In this document: one piece after another, positions 31,988 to 44,660 of the stretch | Layout of the letters: each line of letters starts with the position of its first letter | How positions within the stretch are numbered: the stretch's first letter is position 1 | Assembly: GCF_001642475.1 (NCBI RefSeq) | Contig: NW_019173977.1 | Coordinates: 124,001-188,000 of the forward strand | DNA from: Fonsecaea monophora | Taxonomy: Eukaryota > Ascomycota > Eurotiomycetes > Chaetothyriales > Herpotrichiellaceae | Direction: 5' to 3' | DNA length: 64,000 bases | Made by a program: the position numbers and the translations under genes | The notes under the pieces: generated by a model | Told to the model about the DNA's origin: nothing | The model's input: only the letters and a program-made list of their open reading frames with translations | The model's database searches: none

Positions 31988-33147
31988 TTAGGAAACATGC
32001 TGCTGCACGGCTTCCTTGGGAATGACGCCCTGCGCCACAAATATATCAATAAGTCCCTGCAATGGCTCCATATCTTTCTTGCTGATCAGGTCGTAGTACA
32101 TTGCGACCGTGCAGAAGTGGACGAAGCAGCTGTTCAATTCCGCATGACGCCCAATGTGCCAGAAGGGATCGGTGAAGTGACAGTGATAGAGGTGTGCATA
32201 GCAGCGGAACATTTGTTTGATGATAGCCTTGACGTCGGAGTGGAAGTGTGGAGGGAAGCCTGATGACTTGCCAATCCATTCGTCTTGGTTGCCAGCAAGA
32301 GAGGTCAAGGATTGGTTGAGATTGGTAGGCGGCGCAGCAATTGGCGTCGTGCCCGAGGGTGTAATCGTCCCAGTGTCACCGGACATGTACGAGGTCTGGT
32401 CCACGGTCGGTGGAGGCGCGGTAGGGAAGGTTTTCTCGTCATGGATTTTTCCAACAATCCAGCGCTGGACTCGGACAATGTACTGGGGCGCAGGGATCTT
32501 GGCTGGCCGACCATTTTCGAGCCAGGTGTAAGTGAGACTGGGAAGAGTCAATCGATGAACGTTTGCTGCTTGATGAGGGTTCAAACATACCGCCCAGCAG
32601 ACATTGTAGGACATTGTTGTTCATTGCAAAGTGGAACTCCCGTGTTGGTGTCAACCTCCTGAATGACCTGGATCATCCCAGTGAGGAGTCGGTTCATCTC
32701 GACCACTGGAAGAAATGAGACTGTGTTCATCAAGATTGTAGAATTGGATTTTCACCCACATTGATGGGCCAGCCATTCTCCAAGTTCGACATTCTTCGGC
32801 TGTGCAGCGAGCGTGAGGAAGTTCCCCTTGACGGAGCACTTGGCATATTTCTCATTCAGGAATTTCTTTGGCTCTTGCTCGATATAACCACTCTGTTCAC
32901 TAAAGGTGGAGGAGATAGATGGCGAATTGGTCAGAGCAGGAAGGGGAGGTGCTTGCTGTGCTTGCTGTGCGATCGGAGATTGGGATTGGCCGTTGTTGTA
33001 CTGCGCCTTTAGATTTTGGTTGGATTTGGTGTTGCCTCGAGTGAAACCTTGACGACTGGGAGACGGGTCAGCAACTGCGGCATGCTTTGTAGGACTGATA
33101 GGCCGCTTGAGGCCTCTTAAACAGATTTTCCATCTGAATTTACCCAT
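31988..33147 (-). CDS. MOB2: Mob2-type NDR kinase activator
   Basis: Mob2 binds and activates an NDR/LATS-type kinase (Cbk1 in yeast, COT-1 in Neurospora), controlling polar growth and septation. Exons 33147-32760, 32705-32591 and 32537-31988 give 350 aa; introns are 54 and 53 bp. The Mob core starts at KGNFLTLAAQPKNVELGEWLAHQ. Splicing then restores the Cys pair in VPLCNEQQCPTMSAG and the LTYTWLENGR segment. The downstream His pair in MFRCYAHLYHCHF completes the zinc site. VKGNF...VELGEW matches Mob2 better than Mob1. The N-terminal ~90 residues are Gln/Pro/Ser-rich. Start at 33147 is the best in-frame Met; the leader to 33530 is open in another frame only. It shares a 563 bp divergent promoter with Leo1. 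Confidence 0.88.
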
Positions 33148-33710
33148 CTTGAGCGCGAAGGAGGTCGCAAGGACAAGATGGAGACACTTCGTGTCGGCGG
33201 TGAAAGTGAAATGAAAATCATGGTAGCATGAAGACGCGGGGTAAACTTACACACTCTGAAAGAAGGTCGCCATAACGTTGAAATAGACCGTAATGGGTCG
33301 GACAATACTCTGAACTGTTCACAACGCAATCGCTTGTCATCGACGGGGTGAAGTGGTGAAAAGGAGTAACCAAACTGACTCGTCGACAGCGAGAAGGAGC
33401 CTCTCATTGAAACAAATAATTCCCCATAACGCAACTCAGCCGAGGGAGGGGCACGTGAGTTTGACGCTAGCCCTTTGTGGACTCTCCCGATCTCGAATTG
33501 TCGTCTTGCAATTGTCTTGAACAAGACCATTCACAACCCAACAACTTCATTTCTTCGTCTTTGACACTGTGACATTGAATGACGATCACATCCTGTGCTG
33601 CTCTCTTCGCAAAGACTCTATGAGTTTCCAAAGAACGATTCGGATCTGGTTTTAGCTCACCCTCTATGTGTCTGCGCTTGAAAGTGTAGAGCGCGCAGCT
33701 AGCAGCCGAA
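33148..33710. promoter_or_regulatory. Divergent promoter region, Mob2 / Leo1
   Basis: 563 bp between divergent start codons of two housekeeping genes. No specific element recognised. Confidence 0.5.
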
Positions 33711-35247
33711 ATGTCTGCTGAGGTTGAGTCTGCTCCTCGTGGCAGTACTGTTGAGGAAGATAGTGTTCAAGACCACATCAGCAATCCCGCATCCGACGGC
33801 GACGGAGATTTATTTGGAGACGACGACGACGAGCCGGAGCAGCAGAATGAGTATGGTCCTCATATTGGCCTCTTGAAACTCTCACTAACGTGTAAGCAGC
33901 CTCCATAGGAAACTTGACGACTCAGAGCTCGACTCCGGTGATGATGAAGGCCGGAATGATCGACTCGCCGCAACCGTCGAAAACGAAGAGGGAGACTATG
34001 GTGAAGAAAAACAACTCAAACTTTTGGATGTGGACATTGCGCGAGTGAAACCGCCTGAGGGAGACGAATTGTACCTCCTGAACATCCCGAATTTCCTAGG
34101 TATCAAGCACAGAAACTTCGATCCCTCGAGTTACGAACCGCCCACCAGGCCCCACGATGGCCGTGATCCTACGGTAGACTCTACCATCAAATTCTCACCG
34201 TTCTCTACGGCCAACACCTCCATTTTCTGGCGCCGCGATCCCAAAAATCCCGAACTCCTACAATCAAACACACGCATAGTTCGCTGGTCGGATGGCAGCT
34301 TCACTATGCAAATCGCCTCTAAACCCCAAGACCATTATCGTATCTCCACTACCGCCATGCGACAAGGTTGGCCTAAGAAGCTTTCTGGATCGCAACACCA
34401 GGATTATGATCCTACAAAAGAAACAAACCACTTTTTGGCAGCACCTCACGCCGCGGCAGGAATAGATCTTCAGATCGTCGCCCCTTTCGACGCGTCTATG
34501 AAGATCCAGCCCGCAGGCGACCAGGCAGACGAGGCGGAAATGAAACTGCGACAATCGATTGCTGCCACGACACAAATGCACGAATCTCCTACCACCTTCA
34601 AGTCTGTCAAGGAAGACCCAGAACTTGCAAAGAAGGCTGCCGAAATGTTCGAAAAGGAGCGGGCTAGGGCGGACCGTCGCAGAGAGGCTGCTCAAGACCG
34701 GCAGTTCATGCGCAGGGACCGGGTGTTGGGGAAATCTGGACTTGGTCGTTCAATGGGCGGTACAGGTCTCTCGATTGCCGGACTGGAAGACGATGACGGC
34801 ATGCCTACTGCAAGAGGAAAGAAGGCGACAACTAAGCGACGCAGGCCGAATCGTCGCGGGGACATCTACTCGGACGATGAAGACGAGGAAACATTCCGCC
34901 GGAGAGGCAGGGAAGACGAATATGATCGCGAAGATGATTTCCTTGCTGCGAGCGACGAGGAACCTGAGATATATGAGGATGAGGCCGAGGAGGAAGCTGA
35001 AGCCGACGAGGATCCGGATGTGGATGACTTGGAGATCGAGGGACGTGAGACGGTGATCGAAAATCGCACTCGTGGCGGTGCCAGGGATCGAGACCGGACC
35101 CCCAAACGGACATCGCGAGACGATGACGAAGACGCTGAGGGTGAAGAAGATGGTGAGATTGGAGAGAGCAGACAGGCTGTGGGAAATCCCGCAGTCCGCA
35201 AGAAGCGGAGAGTCATTGACGACGATGACGAGGAAGATGAGGAATGA
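33711..35247 (+). CDS. LEO1: Paf1 complex subunit Leo1
   Basis: Leo1 is part of the RNA polymerase II-associated Paf1 complex, which supports elongation and cotranscriptional histone modification. Exons 33711-33850 and 33900-35247 (49 bp intron, GTATGG...TAAGCAG with CTAAC branch) give 495 aa. An acidic N-terminus leads into RKLDDSELDSGDDEGRNDR. The conserved Leo1 core follows: LLNIPNFLGIKHRNFDPSSY, then NTRIVRWSDGSFTMQI and PQDHYRISTTA. A long charged C-terminus (residues ~260-495) alternates Asp/Glu runs with Arg-rich patches, as expected. Nuclear localisation is inferred from KKRR near the end. Confidence 0.93.
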
Positions 35248-36613
35248 TAACCGCGATGGTACTCACCGCCAATTGGTATCTTGCCCGGGCAGTGATGACA
35301 TCGGTTTCTAGGTTGACCAGGGACTGAACGGTGCCTGTACGCCCCAGAATGTCGTGTGAGTCACCCTCATGCCCTAAGGAGGCATCAAGCTACTTGATTT
35401 TCGGCATTGGAGAAGCCAGCCATGTGCAGGGTCGCCAGAAAAGTACATGCGATATTCACGCCGCGCTCTGCATGTGCGTTCTCCAGAGCAATGTCTCAGC
35501 ACTGGATTGCTTTTCTGCGGCGACAGCAAGGCGCTGCGCGGATTGGATATCAGGCTATCTCGCACGATCCCATTGACTCCCATGCTCCCAATCTGTGTGG
35601 ATATCACAGCGCTGCGAGCTACGAGTCCTGTACCTGTGACCTAGCACCCTGGGCCAGTGACATGGCAGCCAAGTCACTGGAATTAGTTCACTCGGCCTGG
35701 AGATACTTATGTATCTAGCGAGCTAGGTACCTAGGTATTCCGACCTCGATCGCGTCTTGCGTGGGCCGCAAAGACTGGCATGGACCACGAGAATCAGAAC
35801 AGAGAATCCAACCCAGACACTCCCACTGGGTGTATCAACTCGATCAATCAATCAAGATTTGACCCTCTCAAAAAGAAAAAAGGCCAAAAGCTTCATTTTC
35901 AGTATCAGATTCTCATTTTCTCGCGTAGAATTTGTTCCATCTTCCTATCTATCTTCTAGAGGGTTTTCTGCCCTCGACACCACTCTTCTTATTCACCCTC
36001 TCTCATTCCTCGTCTTTCGTCTTCCATAGCATAGTCACAGTCATCACCGTTAGGCACTGAATAAACAGCAAACAAACACGGACAAAAGTTCCAGCGAGAG
36101 TATGGCGCTAAACACCATGCATGATGCATGATGGAGCGTGTGTTGGCGCTGTGTTGTGTTGTATGAATGTGGTTTGGACATGGACAATAAACGCTAGGAT
36201 TTGCTCTTGCTTCTGCTTTTCTGTTTGTGCTTGTGCTGCAACGCAACGCAATAGGTATCCGAGACGCTTTTCTCTCTCCTCGCAGAGCTGAGCTATGCAG
36301 CTCCTCCGAGGGGGAAAAAAAACCCCTGGTATGCTTCTCAGCCAGGGCCAGGGAGTATGTATATAATACAATGCAATTTTGAAAACCCACTTTCTGGACA
36401 AGAAACAAGAAAGAAACATAGTTTTTCCCTCGCTGGTCACCTAACGCACCCATGGTTAACCTGCTAGCAGTCCAGAGAGCTTCGCGCAAATAAATCAATA
36501 TCAAACACACTTGTCCGTCAATCGTTGTTGGGATTCATCAAAACGCCCCACCACCCATCCTTTTTATTCCTGGCACTCTTCTTTTTCTTCTTTTCATGGC
36601 TATCTTCTTCCTC
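35248..36613. other. Intergenic between convergent genes
   Basis: About 1.4 kb without a supported gene. A palindromic CTAG/TACCTAGG-rich patch at 35710-35740 includes the inverted copy of the 19-base segment at 62-80. Pyrimidine-rich and AT-rich tracts near 35880-36600 probably include 3' UTRs. Confidence 0.5.
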
Positions 36614-39600
36614 CTATGAAAGCAGATTCTTCACACTTGGACTCGCACTCGCTCCCAGATTATCTCTCCTATCGTCTCTGGTGAAAGCAGGCGGCGCAGA
36701 GGGGGTAAGTGGTCTTTGTTGGGGGCTCCCGGTGACCGGTCTAGGTCCAAACCGCGGTGTGTTGGTCATCTCAACACTCGCCTGTCTAGAGTGTGGTCTT
36801 CCCACTGACTGATCTCCGGCCGCCTGGGCAATTTGCGCCAGGGATTGTGCTGACGGGGACTGTCTCATGACTGGAGGCGGCACGGGGGGTGGGGGACCTT
36901 GGGCAAACATTCTCGGAGCAGTCGAATGAGGAGCCGCGTATCCATTCACAGGCGAATCGAGAGTTGATTGACGGCTTGGTTCAGGGTATCCCCGCGACAA
37001 TAGACTCGAAGGTCCTAGTCCAAGGTGAGGTGGAGGAATAGGAGGTCGGTCGGAGCTGAATCGTGGGGGTGATGGAGGACGTGACACTTGTGATGGAGCC
37101 GTAGGAGGTGGAATGGTGTGATGAGCATGATGAGAATGATGAGGAGGCGGCGGTGGGGGGTGATGACCATAAGCAGGCGCAGGAGGCGGGGAATGCTGAG
37201 GCACCAGACCTGGAACAGATGGTGGGGGAGGTGGTACGCTGGTATATGGCGAGGGGTGCGCTGGCCGACCGTAGGGCGATTGATTGTATTCGGGACCTGT
37301 AGGTGGCGGTGGAGCTGCCGGAGGTGGAGGGGGAGGCGGCCGGTACAAAGGTTGACCATAAAGTGGCGGAGCTGGAGGAGAAGGGTGACGGGCTACTCGT
37401 ACTCCCGGCGAGGACCATTGCGGGGGAGGAGCGCTCTGCCACGGCGGATAATGGGATGCTGGACCAGGAAGGGGGTGAGGATGAGAATGCGGTGCTCCTT
37501 CGATCGGCGGTCTGTTCAATCCATAGATACTCGGAGGAGCAGGAGGGAACGGTGACTGACGTTTGAATGGCTCTGGTGGCGTTGGATCGAGCGGGACAGG
37601 CTTTTCACGAAGCTTCACTTGCGACGGCGACGAAGGGGGAGTTCGCTTGAGGACATGGCACTTGTGACACTGATACATAGTGCGGTCCTTGCCGCCAGCG
37701 ATTGCTGCGGAAGTCGCGCCATCAGCCGGTTCAGCTTTGATGGCGCCGTTGGTTACAACAGCATCTCGGGCACCATTCACGTGAGCTTGGTCTGTCGTGA
37801 AGTCCATTGGTGTGCCGTTAGGGGCTTGGGATCGTTCTTGTTGAAGTGGCCACCATCTAGGGCTGACATCAACCAAACAAGAACAGCATTTCCTCTGACC
37901 GCTGCTTCGTGTCCTTGAGCTTTCATTTGCCGGTACTTCAGCTGGTGCTGCGTCTGAGTCTACCTGGGACTCTGTAGCGCCAGCGGGTGCTGGCGATCCT
38001 CGAAGGCTTGTAACCCCATTTCTCTCGGTATGAGTGATGATGCCGTTCGGTGTCCCGTTGACAATACTTTCCCGCCGCTGAGGAGGCTGGACCGCTGGCG
38101 CAGAGCTCGCAAAATTAGTGGCAAATTGCGCAGCGCGTCGGACGGTTCCGGTAACAGAATTGTCCACCTGCTTATAGGTACGGGCGAACAACTGCATGGC
38201 CGTCAACCCTGCATCTGTCGGTTCGAGCATCTTGTGCACCCAAGTGGTAGGAACATGAGACGGGCACCAGATCGCCGCAGTAACAATACCAGTTTCCGAA
38301 CCCAATTTCATGATATTGGCCGTGTCGCGTCTGCTGCTCTTGACCGGTTGCACGTCGAAGCCAAAAATGTATTCTGCTTGATGTGCGCAGCCGACGTGGA
38401 AGTAGGCATTGCAACTGGGCATGTGACATTTCACCGTAGGCATGCCAGGTACTTTGCATAGCTTGCAAGGCGGCTCAAATCGATCGGGAGGAATGAAACC
38501 CACACCTTCTGCATCGTCAAGCAGTTCCGAGTTGCCAAATTTAATCTCTTTAGTCCAGAGGGCGCAAGTGATGTGAATCCAGTTGTTCCAAGCCGTCCTC
38601 TTGAGAGCTTCACGAGGGTTGACAGGACGCCCTGCTGCTTCTTGTTCCATCCGCCACCTGCGGCTGGCTTCTTGTATGATCTCTCGTTCGATACGTTCCT
38701 TTTCACGTTCCCGATCGCTCTTCTTCTTATGGGTCGATCTCAGAGGCTCCATCAGCTCCTGAGCTGTGTACTTTACAGGACAGAGAACGCATTCGTAGGT
38801 TGTTGAGACTTGCAAGTTGTGGTCATTTCTGCACATGTCGCAGAACCATGGTTTGGTGTTTGTCTTTTTCCCGACCCCATAGCATGCGCCATGTACATGA
38901 AGCCTACAATCACGACACTTGAGTAATTCGAGGCCAGGAGCGTCGATAACCCGACATACGGCACAGGGGTGAACCTTGACCCTTGGGGGATCCGGCTCGA
39001 TCGCGGCGGGTTCGGGTGGCTTTTCAGGCGCCTTCTTCTTCTCGGGTATGACATCGGGAGTGGATTGTGTGGCATCCTTGTCGAGCTTGCCCTTCTTCTT
39101 AGGAGGTTCCTCTGGTTGTATGATGTTCTGCGGAACTTCCAGGCCAGCCTTATTGACCTCATCCACAGCCCGTGGTGGAATGGGATCGCCCGACATTTGA
39201 TGCGCTTCAAGGATAAGACGCAAGAGTTCTTCATCCACCTTCCGTTTAGCTGCGCGGCTCCCTGAAGATGCGATCTTCTTTGAGATTTCCTCTATGTCCT
39301 CGTACTGGACGGCATATTTGCGCCAAAGATAGGCACATCGGCCACATAGCGCCAGAGTGAGCCATCCACTCTTGTCTTTGTTGTTTTTCGCAGAGGGATC
39401 CTTGGGTACCAATGTGCCAGGGGGGGCCCCCGGGGCACGGCGCCATTGTCGTGAATGGTGAGTCCCACAAAATTTGCACACAAAGCCTCGTTTCTTTTGC
39501 ACTGCCTTCTCATCATCGAAGGCAGAATCATCCTGGTCATCGGCAACATCGTCCAGGAGTTTGGGCACGTTGCCCTCTTTGTCCGCTCGTTTAGATTCCT

Positions 39601-41989
39601 TCTTCGAACGACGCCCCTCGAAATTGCCCCAGATCTGTCGGCCCCTGTCGGTCTTCTTCCACATATAGTAGAAGCGTACAATCCGAGATTCCTTGACATT
39701 CCCAACATGACGAGTAACGGCATGAAGCTCACTTCCATATTTAGCCACACCTTCTTCAAACCGCTTGATTTCATCACGGGAGAGCTCGGGTTGTTTCAAG
39801 TCACCCCTTACGCTGAGTTCCGCCATGGCCTTTAACGCTTTCTCGACATTGTAGTTATTCTCTTGGAGCTTCTCGATTGCTTTGGTGAGAAAGTCAACAG
39901 ATGAATCGAGCAGGTTGTACTTGGCTGCAATTGGTTTGACCTTCGCCATGTAGTCATCCACCAAATGTTCTGCATCCATTGGTTCTGTGGCGTCATCACC
40001 GCCTCTTTCTGACAACTCTCCTGGTTCTGGCATCTTGAAAAGCAGTTGGGCTGTATGTTCCTTTTTGCCCTTGATTTCGACCGGCTCATCTTGCCCTCGA
40101 GGGATATAGCCGATCGGTTCGTCAATCACCCACTTAGGGCGTTTCAGTTTCTGATCTCTATCGGTATCGGTCCCAGTATCCTTCGACCCTTTACCACCTT
40201 TGATGTGGTGGGCGTGTTTTAGGTATTTCCGTTTGATCTCCGCAGGCTTCACCAATTCGACTGGGCGCCCATGCCACACGTTGACGTTGGCTTGGTGGCG
40301 GGGACCCAGCCTGGAACTTGCTCGAGGATATATCCGGTCGTCATAGTCCAGTGCATCCTCCACGCGTGAATGAACACCCAGGTAGCGCCACGGCCACAAA
40401 TTGGCCTGGGCGATCTGTTCCTTAGTGGGCGCTGGATGAGGCTCGGGTGCGATGCTGCTCTCACGGGTGCCCCGACTCTTGGGTTGATTATCATCTTCGT
40501 CCTCATCCATGGGATCGTCGTCGTCCCCATGGCCGGCTTCTGAGCCCGCGGGGGTGTTCCGGTGGTCCATCTTGATTTCCTGTGCCCGGCTGCAATGGGC
40601 ACAGGCCCAGGCAAAGCCTCGAGCAGGCTTTTTCAAGAGTGGTGGCCGGACGCACTGCATGTGGTATGTCCGCTTGCAAACTGCACAGTCTACCGAGTCG
40701 TGGTTACTGGCAAACTGTTCACATTTTGTACACTTTTTGCTCTCACTGGTGAGCTCACGCCCGCGGCCAATTTCCACCAAGACGAATTTCCAGCGTTGGT
40801 CCAGAACAGTCTTGACATGCTGAGGCACATTGACAACCTTGCTGGTTGGAATAACCTCGTAATACCGGTGCATGTATCGATCATACAGTTTGTCAAACCA
40901 AAACGAATCTTGCTGGCCACGATATTCATCCATGTTCGATATTTCTGAGAGATGGCGGATGTTGCACTTTCCGCGCATCGAGGTGAGGGGACAGGTGTCA
41001 GAGTGCATCGACGCAAAGACAACCCGCGTATCTTGGACTCGTCGCAGAATGTCTTTTGGGCGGTAGTACCAATTGACTCGGATGGCATCGATGGGACCTT
41101 CGGGGTCGTTCTTCGCGTGTAGGAATTCCATGATTCGGGCAAGGTAGTAGGGTTCTCCCGGAGGCTCGCAGATGAGGTAGACATGGTCTATATGTCAAGA
41201 ATTAGTACAGAAGATAAAAGAGATACTTGAATTTAGGGAAGCAGAAGTACCATTGGCTTGAACGGCGGTGCCATCGTCGGCGACCAGTTGGTTTTTTGCA
41301 TTCAACCTATAACCACAACGTTTGAAACTCATCATGTTTGTTTCGACATAGCCCTTGAAGGGGACCGAGGCGACGGGTCTCGCGCGCGAATTGGTTCCCA
41401 TGGTTGAGGTTGCGGCCACGGTATGGCTACTTCCGGGATGTTTTCTTTTCTTCGAAGGCGCAGGAGCCGCAGCGGGCGTGGGTGTGGATGCATTGGCCGC
41501 AGGAGTGATTTCGGCGGGCTTTTCGAGCTGAATGTTGTTGACGGAGGCAAAATTCGTACTCGAAGGCTGTTGTTGTTCGCTCGCTGCGGCGGAAGATCGC
41601 TTACTCGAACGACTCGGTTTGGACAATGCCTCTATTTCGAGATCCAATTCCCTATCCTCGGCGTAGTTTGGGCGACTCCCTCCTGTCCGATTTCTCGAGC
41701 GAGTGCCATAAGGGCCGGAGGTAGAATTGTCGCCATTTTCGGGTGGTGGTTGTAACGAGGAAGTGGACGCGGTCGCAGTCATAGGCTGAGATTGGGGCGT
41801 GTCAAGGGCTGGTGTGGGCGTGGGTGCGGGTGCAGTCTCGGGTCCAGGCGACACTTCTACACTCTGACTACCTCTCCCGAGTGCGCTCGACGGTGCATCA
41901 CTCTGTGCATGTGCTGCTGCGTTTGAGTGCTCGGTGGACTGGGGCCCTGGAGGTGCTGTCGCGATTGGAGGGCTCTCAACTGTCGACAT
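36614..41989 (-). CDS. SNT2: Snt2-like BAH/PHD/SANT chromatin protein
   Basis: Snt2 is the multi-domain chromatin reader of the yeast Snt2C and its filamentous relatives, linked to histone deacetylation, stress response and autophagy. Exons 41989-41251 and 41187-36614 (63 bp intron, GTACTT...ATAG) give 1770 aa. In order: Ser/Pro/Ala-rich N-terminus (1-~210); BAH domain (~245-390) starting after AND-HVYLICEPPGEPYYLARI; PHD finger (~399-445); acidic linker; SANT (~716-765); a GATA-like C-x2-C...C-x2-C finger (~817-865); a second PHD (~988-1032) with an adjoining extended PHD; and a ~350-residue Pro/His/Tyr-rich tail. The order matches Snt2. Met at 41989 is chosen, since the frame open to 42223 upstream lacks conserved sequence. 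The Pro-rich tail is unusually long. Confidence 0.9.
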
Positions 41990-44660
41990 GACGAGTTGAG
42001 AGGCGGCGAGCGGTGGAAGACCAGGTGCGGTAAGCCCTACTTTATCGCATGGCGACCGGGGGAGGAGTTGGGCCTTTGGTAGGGCTGCAACGACGACAAC
42101 TCCCACGCACCTAAGCAGCTGAGGGACGTCTCGGCACCAAACAGAATGGAGTAATAGTTTCTCGCGGTAGACTTTACAGAGGGATCGATATTGGTAGCGA
42201 GTTTGCCCAGCGACCGAAAACAAACAAAAGATAGGTCAGCAAAAGTCGAGGGTTGAGGGGGTAGTCGTAACAAAGAAGTGAGGAAGATGCCCTGGGCAGC
42301 GGAGTGGGCGATATGATGGACTATATCTCGGACAAGGCACGCGCCAGGATGCTCAGTTGTGCGGGTCTTAGCGCCTGGTTTGTTGGCTGGAGGTCGACGC
42401 GGCAAAAATCCAGCAGTCAAAAAGGGAAGATATGCGGAAGGGGTGGGGTGGGGAGCACAAAGAAGAGCAATCCCGCCCAAATACAGTCGGAAAGTGGTTA
42501 GGTGAGTCGAGGGCGGAGAGCGAGAAGAGTAGAATAGAAAGGGAGAAAGAGGCTGAGGGAAGGAAGAACGAGAAAGGAATAATGGATGAGAAAGAGGTTG
42601 AAGGGAAGGACAGACACTCGGCAGAGGCAAGGAAAAATGCGGCCTAGTCGACAAGGTTTGAGCCTTAGTCCGGAAAGATAGTGTATGAGGACGAGTGACA
42701 AGGGAGAGGAAGCGAGTCTGAGTGGACGCCGGATCAATGCCGAGATATTGCGAGGTTAATACTGTCAAGTTGACGGAAGAGATGAGCTAAGAGAGTCAGA
42801 GCCAACCTGCGGGAAGACATAATGGGCCTAAACACCCACTGGAGTGGCTGTTTATAAAGGAGCATCGGCAGCAAGTGCGAGCGCTGGGATCACTGGGAGG
42901 GAGGACAGGAGGGGGAAGAGCCGTGTTATTAACAGGACGATGGGAGTCTGAAGAATTGTTGTACTTGTCGAGAATTGGGGGGAGGCGACGGAAAAGGCGG
43001 ACATGAAAAGGGACACAGACACGCACACACAAACGGCACTGCGACGGGCAAAAAAACCCACGATGGAGAATAGGCCAGACACAAGAGATGTGAGATGAGC
43101 CATCAGAGGGTCAGAGACTGGCCCAGTGTCCAGTGTGTGGAGGGCGAGGGAGGAAGGGGGGCCACACGAGATGTGCTTTGGAAAAAGTGGGATCAGTGAC
43201 ATGGAATATGTGGATCACCTGCAAGGCAAGGAAGCGCTAAAAATGAAAGAGCAGACGAAGAGAGAAGAAAGAATTCCTGGAGTGCAGTTGAGGTTGGAAA
43301 CCTTGAGCGAATCATGCAGGGTCGCGTAACGTGATTCGGTACGCTGACGACATTACTCATGACTCTGGCCAGTTGCTGCCACCAAGATGTACTATGATCT
43401 TGCTCGTTTTGCCTTCTCCCCAACCACATACAAATGATTACTGTTCTCGCTCTCATTTCTTCCCCAAATGCGCCTATAAGGACCACATATATACCCGCGC
43501 GACTTAGGGGTCACTACAGAATAATTCATTCAGCAGCTATCCATGTCGGTTGCACCATATATTTCTTAGTCTGTGGTGGTCATATCTTTGCATCTGTCTC
43601 GCAGCCACATCCTCCATACCTCTTCAATAATTATTCCATGTCGTGGCATTTCCTGGCCCAGTACATCCAGAGGGTAGGGGAAGAGTGAGGTCGGTGGGTG
43701 GCGATCAAACAGCCCGGCTGCTTAGTGCCCGAGGACCCCTTGGCGTCACCTGACCCAGGATTGTCCTCTCTTAATTTTGACCACATCTCTATCATGCCCT
43801 CGACGATTGGGATGGCCATAGAAATCCAAACATGTCCTTGAAGGCTCCATGAATGCTGCCAGTGAGTTGATCGCAGTCAGTTTGCTATTTTACAATCGCT
43901 TTCGACAACCCTATTGCCTCAAGGTCATGGTGTAGCAAGCCTGGATAGTTTTGCCTGCAGAATCGAGTCGGGGCCTCCCCGAACCTCCACTCACCACTCA
44001 CTTGCGCCCTACATGATCATCAGTATGCCAGCCTGGCACCCAGCTCCTTCGACTTAGCCACCTATACTTGTTCATTAATCCAACTCTACCGCTTCCAAGC
44101 GCCTGTTGCCCCGTTGGGATAACAATCACACTCATTCCGTGTTGAAATTTGCGGCCATCATAGCGCAGCCGCATACTTGTCGCAGAGAGGCTCGCTGCCC
44201 AGTTCTATGGCATTACATGACTGAATGGCTGTCATTTCGATTCCTCACCCTCTATTTTCCCTTGACGCATTGTTGAGGGGTTGCGGACTGTCAGAGACCG
44301 TTTTTCTGTGTGGTGCCAGCGTGCGGTGCTGTTCTGGGGGTTCCCGGCTCCCGCGGTAAGTGGCTTTCGGACCTGGCAACTAACCCGAACCTTTAGAGTT
44401 TGGACTATTCCGTTGTAGGACTCGCCTCTTTCCCTGTTTACGCGGTTCACGCATAGGCTTGCCTTGGTTGGCACAATCTAGATCTATTGCTATTCTAATG
44501 ACGACCATTACTATCAACCCTGTCATCACGATTGATCCTGTGTGCTAGAATCAGTCACTGTCTGAACTCATCTAGGATCGTGACGCTCCTGTCGAATGGA
44601 AGAACCGATATGTCGCGTCCACTTCACTCGTAGACACGCAGATCCCACCCACGATATCCG
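41990..44660. other. Long divergent intergenic region, Snt2 / helicase
   Basis: About 2.7 kb. The 42.1-43.2 kb part is purine-rich on the + strand and probably contains a long Snt2 leader and promoter. Open frames there are compositionally biased and not called. Nothing else recognised. Confidence 0.5.

Noticed and set aside
42037..42768. 243-codon minus-strand frame upstream of Snt2
   Set aside because: Low-complexity Ser/Pro/Leu sequence in a purine-rich leader region; no domain and poor codon use.
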